Assembly (NCBI GenBank): GCA_028687395.1
Contig: JAQUAE010000120.1
Span: forward strand, 1 to 6,251
Direction: 5' to 3'
Source: Anaerolineales bacterium
Lineage (GTDB): Bacteria; Chloroflexota; Anaerolineae; Anaerolineales; UBA4823
DNA: 6,251 nt
Shown piece by piece: positions 1 through 5,625 of the stretch. A program made the position numbers and the translations under genes. The notes under the pieces are model-generated. The model saw nothing but the letters and a program-made list of their open reading frames with translations. It was not told the DNA's origin and ran no database searches. How positions within the stretch are numbered: position 1 is the stretch's first letter; every line of letters starts with the position of its first letter.

Positions 1-1761
1 GTGTATCGCGCCAGGGACATGCACTTTCCCAACGTCACCAAGATCGTGGCGGTCAAGGAGATGGTCAACCAGGCGCGCGACCCGGTGATTCGCAGCGCGA
101 TTGTGAAGAACTTCGAGCGCGAAGCCAACCTGCTGGCCACCCTGGACCACCCCTGCATCCCGCGCATCTACGATTATTTCAGCCACGACGAGTGTTCCTA
201 CCTGATACTGGAATACATCAACGGTAAGAACCTGGAAGTCCTGCTGCGCGAGAGCAGCTTATCCAGCGAGAAGGTCATCCAAATCGCTATCGAGCTGTGC
301 GACGTGCTGCAATACCTGCACAACCATCAGCCCGACCCTATCATCTTCCGGGACATGAAGCCCTCCAACGTGATGGTCAACCAGTATGGTCACGTGGTGC
401 TGATCGATTTTGGAATCGCCAAACATTTCGAGGCGGGACGCAAGGGGACGATGATCGGGACGGAGGGCTATTCACCCCCCGAGCAGTATCGCGGCGAGGC
501 GGCCCCGCTGGCGGATATCTACGCCCTGGGCGCCACGCTGCACCACCTGCTCACCCGGCGCGACCCGCGCCTGGAACCTCCTTTTTCGTTTAGCGAACGG
601 CCGATCCGCCAGTCCAACCCGGATGTTCCTCCCGGCCTGGAAGAGATCATCTTTAAAGCGCTGGAATACAACCCGGAGGATCGCTTCCCCAGCGCCATGG
701 CGATGCGCGAAGCGCTGCTCGAGCTGGCGGAGTCGAACGAGGAGGTCAGTGCGGCCTCCAAGGCTTCCGCCGCTGCCAGCAAGGCGCATGAGAACACTAA
801 CCTCTTGTGGAGCTTCACCACCGAGGACGAGATCCGCGGTTCAGCCACCTACCACAACGGCATCCTGTATTTCGGCTCTTACGACGGCTGTCTATACGCC
901 CTGGATGCGTCTAAGGGGAAGCTGATCTGGAAATACCCCACGGACAAAGGCATTGTCAGCAAACCCTTCGTTCTGGAAGACAACGTATACGTGGGCTCGC
1001 AAGACAAGCGCTTGCACGTTGTCTCCTTGCGCTCGGGCCGGGTGAACTGGACGCACTACACCGATGGGCCGGTGCACTCTTCGCCCACCATCGCAGTCGG
1101 CCACGTCTTCATCGGCTCGGATGACGGTAGCCTGCATGCTCTCTCCACGCTCACCGGTAGGCCGGTATGGGGTTTCGACGCCGGCTCGCCGATTCGTTCC
1201 TCCCCGCTGGTCTACCAGGAGTATATTTACTTCGGCACCCAGGGGGGCGATTTCATCTGCCTGGAATTCAACGGCGAATTGAAATGGCACTTCAACGCCA
1301 AACGGTCGGTGATCTCCACCCCCACGATAATAAACGGGGTGGTCTATTTCGGTTCGTTGGACAGTACCCTTTACGCTCTGGACGCGAAATCCGGTTGGCT
1401 GGTGTGGCGCTTTAAGCTGGATAAAGGCACAATATCTAGCCCCCATATCAACGACGACATCGTCTTCATCGGCGCGGTAGACGGCTGCCTGTATGCCATC
1501 GACACCAAATCCTCCAAGGAGCTCTGGCGCTTCAAGACCGAACACCAGGTGAATGGGTCGCCGGTCACCTACCGCGATAAAGTGGCTTTCGGCTCGGTGG
1601 ACGGGAGCCTGTACTGCCTGGATTACCAAACTGGCAACCTGCGCTGGAAATTCCGCACCGGTGGGCTGATCACGGGGACGCCGGTCATCGGGAACAAAAC
1701 CATCTTCATCGGGTCGACTGACCACAACATGTACGCCATCAACGCTGAGGACGAACCCTAG
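1..1761 (+). CDS. Ser/Thr protein kinase with C-terminal PQQ-type beta-propeller (5' partial)
   Basis: Transfers phosphate from ATP to Ser/Thr residues of unknown protein targets; the propeller probably senses a ligand or binds a partner. The reading frame is open at the left edge. Its GTG at base 1 is most likely the Val of the VYRARD strand after the glycine-rich loop, not a start codon, so the Gly loop lies outside the window. Numbering from base 1: ATP-anchoring K19 (VAVK), helix-C E41, catalytic loop D118-K120-N123, DFG D136-G138, PPE 159-161 in place of APE, D172 and G177. HRD reads FRD, a replacement I recall from related PQQ kinases. The kinase domain ends near residue 242. An Ala/Ser/Lys-rich linker (about 243-267) follows with no membrane helix, then eight repeats of about 40 residues (268-586), each with a WxF/Y strand and an FGSxDGxLYALD-like strand. 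It appears cytoplasmic and complete at the C-terminus (TAG). The PP2C gene follows after 14 bases, implying one operon. Confidence 0.95.
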   Translation: MYRARDMHFPNVTKIVAVKEMVNQARDPVIRSAIVKNFEREANLLATLDHPCIPRIYDYFSHDECSYLILEYINGKNLEVLLRESSLSSEKVIQIAIELCDVLQYLHNHQPDPIIFRDMKPSNVMVNQYGHVVLIDFGIAKHFEAGRKGTMIGTEGYSPPEQYRGEAAPLADIYALGATLHHLLTRRDPRLEPPFSFSERPIRQSNPDVPPGLEEIIFKALEYNPEDRFPSAMAMREALLELAESNEEVSAASKASAAASKAHENTNLLWSFTTEDEIRGSATYHNGILYFGSYDGCLYALDASKGKLIWKYPTDKGIVSKPFVLEDNVYVGSQDKRLHVVSLRSGRVNWTHYTDGPVHSSPTIAVGHVFIGSDDGSLHALSTLTGRPVWGFDAGSPIRSSPLVYQEYIYFGTQGGDFICLEFNGELKWHFNAKRSVISTPTIINGVVYFGSLDSTLYALDAKSGWLVWRFKLDKGTISSPHINDDIVFIGAVDGCLYAIDTKSSKELWRFKTEHQVNGSPVTYRDKVAFGSVDGSLYCLDYQTGNLRWKFRTGGLITGTPVIGNKTIFIGSTDHNMYAINAEDEP

Positions 1762-1775
1762 AGAGAGGTGCCAGA

Positions 1776-2672
1776 TTGAGTAGATTTGTGCGCATTTTCC
1801 AGAAGCTACTGGAAAAATCCAGCCCAACGCCGCCTGCAATCCTGGACGAGGAACCGAAATCGCCGGCTTCTGGCCAGCCTGGCGCCTTGACCGAGATCCC
1901 CCAGATGGTAGCCTGGACGGCCCAGTCGGTAGGCATGCAGCGTGAACACAACGAGGACGCCGTGTTCACCCTCGCCTCGACCCTCTCCTGCAACAACCGC
2001 GTCACGCCGGTCGGTTTATTTATCGTGGCGGATGGCATGGGCGGGCACCAGCACGGGGAGGCTGCCAGCGGGATCGCCGTACGGGTGATCGCCAGGCAGG
2101 TCTTGAACAGGCTAGTGGCGCCCTGGTTGGATTCGTCAACCAGCGCACCGCTCGCATCTTTCCAGGAAATCATGAAGGAGAGTGTGGTCAACGCCCACCT
2201 GGCAATCCTCAAGCAGGTGCCAGGTAGTGGCACCACGGTCACAGCCGTCCTGGTGGTCGGCAAGCAAATGACCATCGCCCACGTTGGGGATAGCCGGGCA
2301 TATGCCATAAGCGCGAGCGGCGAAACCCGGGTGCTCACCCGCGACCACTCGCTGGCGAAGCGCCTGGTGGAGTTGGGCCAGCTCACCTCCGCCGAGGCGG
2401 CTGTTCACCCGCAGCGCAATGTCCTTTACCGGGCCCTGGGTCAGGGCGAGCCCTTCGAACCGGACGTGAATACCACTCAACGCCCGGATACCGGCTGGCT
2501 GCTCGTTTGCTCGGATGGGCTGTGGGGCGTGGTTCCGGAAGGACAGATTCGCAGCATCCTGACCTCCCACTCGGACCCGCAGCAAGCCTGCCAAGCGTTG
2601 GTGGAATCCGCCAACCGGCTTGGCGGGCCGGACAACATCTCGGTCGTCCTGGTGCAACTCAACCAAGCCTAG
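1776..2672 (+). CDS. PP2C-family Ser/Thr protein phosphatase
   Basis: Metal-dependent phosphatase expected to remove phosphate from Ser/Thr residues, probably opposing the kinase just upstream. The 298-residue product has the PP2C motifs in order: RxHNEDA (56-62), ADGMGGH (85-91) with metal-binding D86 and G87, GTT near 151-153, VGDSRAY with D172, RDHSL, CSDGLW with D247, and GGPDN with D286 and N287. All expected metal ligands are present, so it should be active. Residues 1-44 form a basic then Pro/Ser-rich extension that is not part of the usual domain; there is no membrane helix. The TTG start at 1776 is chosen because GAGAGGTG (1763-1770) lies 5 bases upstream and no ATG in this frame precedes the catalytic domain. 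It follows the kinase after 14 bases, so the two are probably co-transcribed. Pairing of a PP2C with a Ser/Thr kinase is common in bacteria (for example PrpC with PrkC). Confidence 0.95.
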   Translation: MSRFVRIFQKLLEKSSPTPPAILDEEPKSPASGQPGALTEIPQMVAWTAQSVGMQREHNEDAVFTLASTLSCNNRVTPVGLFIVADGMGGHQHGEAASGIAVRVIARQVLNRLVAPWLDSSTSAPLASFQEIMKESVVNAHLAILKQVPGSGTTVTAVLVVGKQMTIAHVGDSRAYAISASGETRVLTRDHSLAKRLVELGQLTSAEAAVHPQRNVLYRALGQGEPFEPDVNTTQRPDTGWLLVCSDGLWGVVPEGQIRSILTSHSDPQQACQALVESANRLGGPDNISVVLVQLNQA

Positions 2673-2681
2673 TTCTCGTAG

Positions 2682-2691
2682 AGATCGATCT
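2682..2691. repeat. 10-base palindrome abutting the FHA-like start codon
   Basis: AGATCGATCT is a perfect palindrome that ends at the base before the ATG at 2692. It occupies the place where a ribosome-binding site would be expected. It could be a protein-binding site or may be chance; a ten-base palindrome is not strong evidence alone. Confidence 0.3.
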
Positions 2692-2910
2692 ATGAACGGT
2701 ACCCTGCCTCTCTCTCCAAGAGCTCCCGCATCGCGGTATTGCCTGGTGGTGCTGCCGGCTGGTCACGCCTTTCGCCTTGACAACGGCAAAGAATACATCA
2801 TCGGCAGGGCATACGAACCGAGGGTGCTGAAGGAGGGGGATATTCTGGTCATCGGCAACCTGAGGTGCCAGTTGCTGGCGCCCTCGCAAGAGAACAACCT
2901 ACCCAATTAA
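2692..2910 (+). CDS. Short FHA-like protein lacking the phosphopeptide-binding core (possible remnant)
   Basis: The reading frame encodes 72 residues. Residues 16-39 look like the first strands of an FHA domain, ending in the YIIGR motif (G38, R39). Residues 45-62 look like its last strands, with L46, GD (49-50), IG (54-55) and a hydrophobic end. The central part of an FHA domain, which carries the conserved Ser, Arg, His and Asn-Gly residues that bind phosphothreonine, is absent; the two ends join in frame near E42-P43 (about 2815-2820). FHA domains are usually 80-100 residues, so roughly 45-55 seem missing. I infer an internal deletion, real or from assembly; a short new fold is the alternative. 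It starts 19 bases after the phosphatase stop with only a weak ribosome site (TAGAGA), suggesting translational coupling. Position after kinase and phosphatase supports an origin as the phospho-reader of the module, but phosphothreonine binding is unlikely now. Confidence 0.6.
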   Translation: MNGTLPLSPRAPASRYCLVVLPAGHAFRLDNGKEYIIGRAYEPRVLKEGDILVIGNLRCQLLAPSQENNLPN

Positions 2911-2919
2911 GCAAAAGCG

Positions 2920-2927
2920 TATACAAT
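2920..2927 (+). promoter_or_regulatory. Possible -10 element upstream of the 79-residue protein gene
   Basis: TATACAAT (containing TATACA and TACAAT) lies in the 64-base gap between the FHA-like gene and the gene at 2975. It is AT-rich relative to its surroundings and about 50 bases before the start codon. I find no convincing -35 hexamer 15-19 bases upstream, so it is a weak candidate for a promoter serving the small protein and the OmpR-type regulator. Confidence 0.3.
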
Positions 2928-2974
2928 ACTGCAGGTAGATCGTTCGCGCAGCCCGGTGAGTCCTGGAGTAGATC

Positions 2975-3214
2975 ATGGCCTACACGTTAATTCTACACAT
3001 TCCCAACTCGGAACCCATCATGGGTGAGTCGGAAAAGCTGCCCAGCAGCAACGATACGCTGCTCATCATCTCCAACCCGCGCAGCCGCAGCGGTAAGGAC
3101 CTGCCTTACATCGATAGCAATACCATCACAGTGCTCTGGCCGGTGAGCCAGGTGAACTTCATCGAAGTGATCACCTCCAGCGAAGAAGAAATCATCGGCT
3201 TCGTACGAGAGTGA
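2975..3214 (+). CDS. Hypothetical 79-residue protein, probably beta-rich
   Basis: I do not recognise this protein. The 79-residue product shows alternating hydrophobic stretches suggesting beta strands: YTLILHI (3-9), TLLIISN (28-34), TITVLWP (50-56), and VNFIEVI (60-66). A basic, glycine-containing turn (PRSRSGKD, 35-42) lies in the middle and the C-terminal end is acidic. It has no signal peptide, membrane helix, cysteine or known catalytic motif. The ATG start is supported by GGAG (2965-2968) six bases upstream, and codon use matches the neighbours. Its stop overlaps the GAGG ribosome site of the OmpR-type regulator, whose ATG is only six bases further on, so the two are very probably translated from one message. 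That pairing hints at a role tied to the regulator, such as a binding partner, but this is inference from position alone. A small Sm-like or SH3-like barrel would fit the pattern; this is a guess. Confidence 0.8.
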   Translation: MAYTLILHIPNSEPIMGESEKLPSSNDTLLIISNPRSRSGKDLPYIDSNTITVLWPVSQVNFIEVITSSEEEIIGFVRE

Positions 3215-3220
3215 GGAACC

Positions 3221-3958
3221 ATGAGCGATAGCAAAATCAAAGACCGGCGCATCCTCGTCGTGGACGATGAAGAGCGCATGGTGCGCTTCATCCGCCTGAA
3301 CCTGGAGCACGATGGTTTTCAAGTGGTGGAGGCCTTCCGCGGCATGCAGGCCATCGATAAGTTGCGCAGTGCCCTGCCCAACCTGGTGCTGCTGGACGTG
3401 ATGCTGCCCGACCTGGATGGCTTCGAAGTGTTGAAGCTCATCCGCGAGACCTCCTCGGTCCCGGTGATTATGCTCACCGCCAAGGGGGAGGAGGAAGACC
3501 GGGTGCGTGGCCTGGAATTGGGTGCCGATGACTACATCACCAAGCCCTTCAGCCCGCGTGAACTGGTCAGCCGGGTGCGGGCCGTGCTGCGGCGCACCGA
3601 GATGGCCTCCGGGGTTACCTCGGGGCTGATTCAGGTGGACGAACGTCTGAAGCTGGATTTCGACCGCCGGGAGGTCTGGGTGGAAGGCAAACTGGTGCAA
3701 CTGCGACCCACCGAATATCGCCTGCTCTACCATCTCGTCCAGAACGCGGGGTGGGTACTCTCCCACGACCAGCTTCTAACCAAGGTGTGGGGCTACGAAT
3801 ACCGGGACGAACCGCACTACGTCCGGCTATATATCAATTACCTGCGGCAGAAACTGGAAAAGGATCCCTCCAACCCGAAATACATCCTCACCGAGCGCGG
3901 CGTTGGCTATCGTTTCGTAGACTTTCGCCGGCAAGCCGCCGGCGAGGCGGGGGTCTGA
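3221..3958 (+). CDS. OmpR/PhoB-family response regulator with winged-helix DNA-binding domain
   Basis: DNA-binding transcription regulator activated by phosphorylation of an aspartate, normally by a sensor histidine kinase. The 245-residue product has the length and layout of the OmpR/PhoB family. The receiver domain (about 8-125) shows the acidic pocket D15-D16-E17, phosphoacceptor D59 in the LLDVMLPDLDG segment, switch residue T86 and conserved K108 in the TKPF motif. The winged-helix domain (about 142-237) includes LRPTEYRLL, the recognition-helix region HYVRLYINYLRQKLE and the terminal GVGYRF wing. The GADDY...KPFSPREL segment is typical of PhoB/PhoP-type members. The ATG is supported by GAGG (3213-3216) that overlaps the upstream stop, and the gap to the upstream gene is six bases. 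No histidine kinase lies in the window, so its partner is unknown. A strong hairpin sits in its last codons. Confidence 0.95.
   Translation: MSDSKIKDRRILVVDDEERMVRFIRLNLEHDGFQVVEAFRGMQAIDKLRSALPNLVLLDVMLPDLDGFEVLKLIRETSSVPVIMLTAKGEEEDRVRGLELGADDYITKPFSPRELVSRVRAVLRRTEMASGVTSGLIQVDERLKLDFDRREVWVEGKLVQLRPTEYRLLYHLVQNAGWVLSHDQLLTKVWGYEYRDEPHYVRLYINYLRQKLEKDPSNPKYILTERGVGYRFVDFRRQAAGEAGV
3925..3945 (+). other. GC-rich hairpin at the 3' end of the OmpR-type regulator gene
   Basis: TCGCCGGC and GCCGGCGA form a perfect 8-base stem around the 5-base loop AAGCC, within the last codons of the gene. No T-rich tract follows, so it is not a classical intrinsic terminator. It might stabilise the message 3' end or slow transcription before the next promoter; it may also be a by-product of GC-rich Ala/Gly codons. 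Confidence 0.4.
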
Positions 3959-4011
3959 CCGCCCAGGGGTCACGGATGCTCCCCAGTCGCTAACCCAAAG
4001 GGAAAACTTCC

Positions 4012-4040
4012 TTGCAAGCCATTTCACAATCGTATATACT
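4012..4040 (+). promoter_or_regulatory. Sigma70-type promoter of the DevR-like regulator gene
   Basis: TTGCAA (4012-4017) matches the -35 consensus at five of six positions counting TTG-CA, with one mismatch at TTGACA order changes; TATACT (4035-4040) differs from TATAAT by one base. The spacer is 17 bases, the optimum. Transcription would start near 4046-4048, giving a leader of about 17 bases that carries the AAGGAG ribosome site before the ATG at 4064. It lies in the 105-base gap after the OmpR-type gene, so this regulator gene has its own promoter. Confidence 0.7.
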
Positions 4041-4050
4041 CCCGTGTGAA
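4023..4050. promoter_or_regulatory. Inverted repeat flanking the -10 box; possible operator
   Basis: TTCACA (4023-4028) and TGTGAA (4045-4050) are exact reverse complements separated by 16 bases. The half-sites are 22 bases apart centre to centre, about two helical turns, and the dyad centre falls in the -10 element (4035-4040). This placement would suit a repressor or an autoregulating dimer. Six-base half-sites can arise by chance, and the right half overlaps the ribosome-binding site, so the operator role is only a suggestion. Confidence 0.35.
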
Positions 4051-4063
4051 GGAGAGTAACCGG

Positions 4064-4717
4064 ATGACAAAACAGCGAATTTTGTTGGTAGACGATCATG
4101 AAGTTGTCCGTCTGGGGCTGAAATCGCTCCTCGACCGCCACCCGAACTTCGAGGTGGTGGCCGAAGCCTCCACGGCACGGGAAGCGATCGAGCGCGTCTC
4201 CACCCACTCCCCTGACGTCGTGGTGATGGATATTCGCTTGCCAGGCGGATCGGGCATCGAGGCCTGCGAGGAGATCGCTGAGAATTACCCTGACACGAAA
4301 GTCATCATGCTCACTTCGTACGCCGAAGACGAGATGTTGTTCTCCGCCATCCGGGCGGGCGCAGCCGGATACGTGCTGAAGCAAATCGGCGCCGAGGACC
4401 TGGTGCGGGCGATCGAAGCTGTGGGGCGGGGTGAAGCTCTGCTGGACCCGGCGGTCACCCAACGTATCTTCCAGGAAGTGCGCAAAGCGGCCAAAGAAGA
4501 AGAAGCCTCCGCTTTCTCAGCCCTCACCCAGCAGGAGCGGCACGTGCTCCTGTTGGTTTCCGAAGGCAAGACCAACCGGGAAATCGCCAAAGCTCTCTTC
4601 CTCGGCGAGGGCACGGTGCGCAACTATGTCAGCAGCATCCTGTCCAAGCTGGGGGTAAGCAACCGGGCGGAGGCAGCCGCCTACGCCGTCGAGCACAACT
4701 TGCGCGATTACCTCTAA
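4064..4717 (+). CDS. NarL/LuxR-family response regulator, DevR (DosR)-like
   Basis: Two-component transcription regulator. The 217-residue product has a receiver domain (about 4-120) with acidic D10-D11, phosphoacceptor D56 (MDIRLPGGSG), switch T84 (LTSY) and K106. After a charged linker (about 138-150) comes a LuxR-type helix-turn-helix (about 152-210) with LTQQER, SEGKTNREIA and TVRNYVSSILSKLG. From memory the pattern resembles mycobacterial DevR/DosR closely, including LTSY, SGYV/AGYV and LLDP regions, though the signal here is unknown. ATG 4064 is chosen because AAGGAG (4049-4054) lies nine bases upstream. An in-frame GTG at 4046 would add six residues but coincides with the predicted transcription start and has no ribosome site. 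The gene has its own promoter and is followed by an intrinsic terminator, so it is probably monocistronic. No histidine kinase is adjacent. Confidence 0.95.
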   Translation: MTKQRILLVDDHEVVRLGLKSLLDRHPNFEVVAEASTAREAIERVSTHSPDVVVMDIRLPGGSGIEACEEIAENYPDTKVIMLTSYAEDEMLFSAIRAGAAGYVLKQIGAEDLVRAIEAVGRGEALLDPAVTQRIFQEVRKAAKEEEASAFSALTQQERHVLLLVSEGKTNREIAKALFLGEGTVRNYVSSILSKLGVSNRAEAAAYAVEHNLRDYL

Positions 4718-4741
4718 AGCCTACTTTGTTCGTCTACACTG

Positions 4742-4772
4742 CCCCGCAGCCAATCGCGGGGGTGTTTCATTT
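4742..4772 (+). terminator. Rho-independent terminator after the DevR-like gene
   Basis: CCCCGC (4742-4747) pairs with GCGGGG (4756-4761) around an 8-base loop, followed by the T-rich tract TGTTTCATTT (4763-4772). It starts 25 bases after the regulator stop codon. The T tract overlaps the last codons of the convergent DUF971 gene. Read on the opposite strand the same hairpin has no T tract, so it should act mainly on the + strand. Confidence 0.7.
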
Positions 4773-5108
4773 CCCCGCCCTGCAAGCCGGGCAGGGGCAG
4801 ATCAGGCGTAGGTATTCCCAGGTATAGATGCCGAAGTGATGCCCATCCTCCCATTCGATGGTGAGGGCGTAAGTGCCTACCGCCTCGATGTTGCGCAGGC
4901 GCGTCGCCGGGCTTTCCACGTCCGGCAGGGTATAAAGCTGCGCGTCAGGCAGCTTGCCCATGTTCTCGTGCCCACCCCGGCACGCCGCGCACGGGCAGGC
5001 GTTGCGCAAGAAGGTGAATCCGTAGCGGCTTTCGTGCCCATCCGACCAGGTGATGATTACCTGGCGCGTGTTGCGCTGCGCAGTGATGTTGGCGGGTTTG
5101 GTGTTCAT
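4767..5108 (-). CDS. DUF971 (GBBH-like N-terminal domain) protein with two CPCxxC motifs
   Basis: Small 113-residue protein of the DUF971/GBBH-like N-terminal family. Family hallmarks are visible: WSDGHES (21-27), a Cys motif after FLRNA (C38, C40, C43), VGTYALTIEWEDGHHFGIYTWEYLR in the second half (seen as VGTYAL 77-82, WEDGHH 86-91, GIYTWEYL 93-100), and a second Cys motif at the C-terminus (C104, C106, C109). In human gamma-butyrobetaine hydroxylase the related domain binds zinc through three Cys and one His. C38/C40/C43 with H90 or H91 would fit such a site here; the second CPCxxC is extra. The biochemical role of stand-alone members is unknown; some homologues are linked to Fe-S cluster proteins of the Mrp/ApbC type. 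ATG 5108 is preferred over GTG 5114 because AAGGG (5118-5114) lies five bases upstream of the ATG and overlaps the GTG. It is last in a three-gene minus-strand set, 13 bases after the SH3b gene. Confidence 0.85.
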   Translation of the reverse strand: MNTKPANITAQRNTRQVIITWSDGHESRYGFTFLRNACPCAACRGGHENMGKLPDAQLYTLPDVESPATRLRNIEAVGTYALTIEWEDGHHFGIYTWEYLRLICPCPACRAGK

Positions 5109-5121
5109 CGTCACCCTTCTC

Positions 5122-5619
5122 TTATGGATTTTGCACTACCGCCAGGTAATTCGCCACCCCCCACCCGCTGACCGATTCGTCCGCAGGCGCCACCAGGTAC
5201 CACCAGGTGTAGTTCGCCACCTCGCGCGGGCCATCCACCACGCGGAACACCTCGGATTCCAAAGCTACGAAGCGCACCTGGGAGGACAAACCCGGTTCGG
5301 CTCGCAGGCGCAGGCCGTCTCCGCCAGTGCCCTGAATCTGCACGAACGCGCCGATGGTGATATCCCCGGGATTGGGCGGCGCAGTTGGGGATGGGGAGGC
5401 AGATGGATCGCCATCACCCGACCAGCCTACCGGCGTAGGCGTATCGCTGGGCGCGGGCAGAATGTTGAGCACCGCCGTCGCCGGGAGAGGAGAGCGCTGC
5501 GCAGGACGGCTCAACCAGGCCAGCAAGAATATCCCCAGGAACAAGGCGCCACCCACCAGCAGCGCCCCACCCACGGCAACCGGATGAATGAACCAGCGCA
5601 AGGGAGTCTTACGCAACAT
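5122..5619 (-). CDS. Membrane-anchored SH3b-domain protein
   Basis: The 165-residue product has a short basic N-terminus (R3, K4, R8), one membrane helix (about 12-36), a Pro/Ser/Thr/Gly-rich linker (about 38-82) and a bacterial SH3-like domain (about 85-162). The SH3b pattern is visible in VQIQG, DGLRLRAEPGL, the WWYLVAP strand and the ending SGWGVANYLAVV. The charge pattern predicts an N-in topology with the SH3b domain outside the cell membrane. Such domains usually bind peptidoglycan or other extracellular ligands, but no enzyme domain is attached, so the specific job is unknown. Its ATG lies six bases after the stop of the exchanger gene, with a weak AGGCGG ribosome site that begins in that stop codon, indicating translational coupling. 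It is followed by the DUF971 gene after 13 bases. The helix has no lipobox cysteine, so it is a membrane anchor or uncleaved signal, not a lipoprotein signal. Confidence 0.85.
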   Translation of the reverse strand: MLRKTPLRWFIHPVAVGGALLVGGALFLGIFLLAWLSRPAQRSPLPATAVLNILPAPSDTPTPVGWSGDGDPSASPSPTAPPNPGDITIGAFVQIQGTGGDGLRLRAEPGLSSQVRFVALESEVFRVVDGPREVANYTWWYLVAPADESVSGWGVANYLAVVQNP

Positions 5620-5625
5620 AGCCGC

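Noticed and set aside
1..3. GTG at base 1 as kinase start codon
   Set aside because: It fits the Val of the conserved VYRARD strand and starting there would leave the enzyme without its glycine-rich loop; the gene is cut by the window edge.
892..1839. Long minus-strand open frame (315 codons) opposite the propeller repeats
   Set aside because: It is antisense to a clearly conserved domain, and its length follows from the repetitive GC-rich codons of the propeller; no recognisable domain.
2993..3766. Minus-strand open frame (257 codons) opposite the small protein and OmpR-type regulator
   Set aside because: His/Gln-rich composition typical of the reverse reading of coding DNA; it overlaps a well-supported regulator gene and has no family signature.
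4046..4048. GTG as start of the DevR-like regulator
   Set aside because: It lies at the predicted transcription start and has no ribosome site, whereas the ATG at 4064 has AAGGAG nine bases upstream.
4778..4796. Second hairpin CCCTGC-N7-GCAGGG near the DUF971 3' end
   Set aside because: No T-rich tract follows on either strand and it lies in the Cys/Ala/Gly codons of the C-terminal motif, so it is probably a composition effect.
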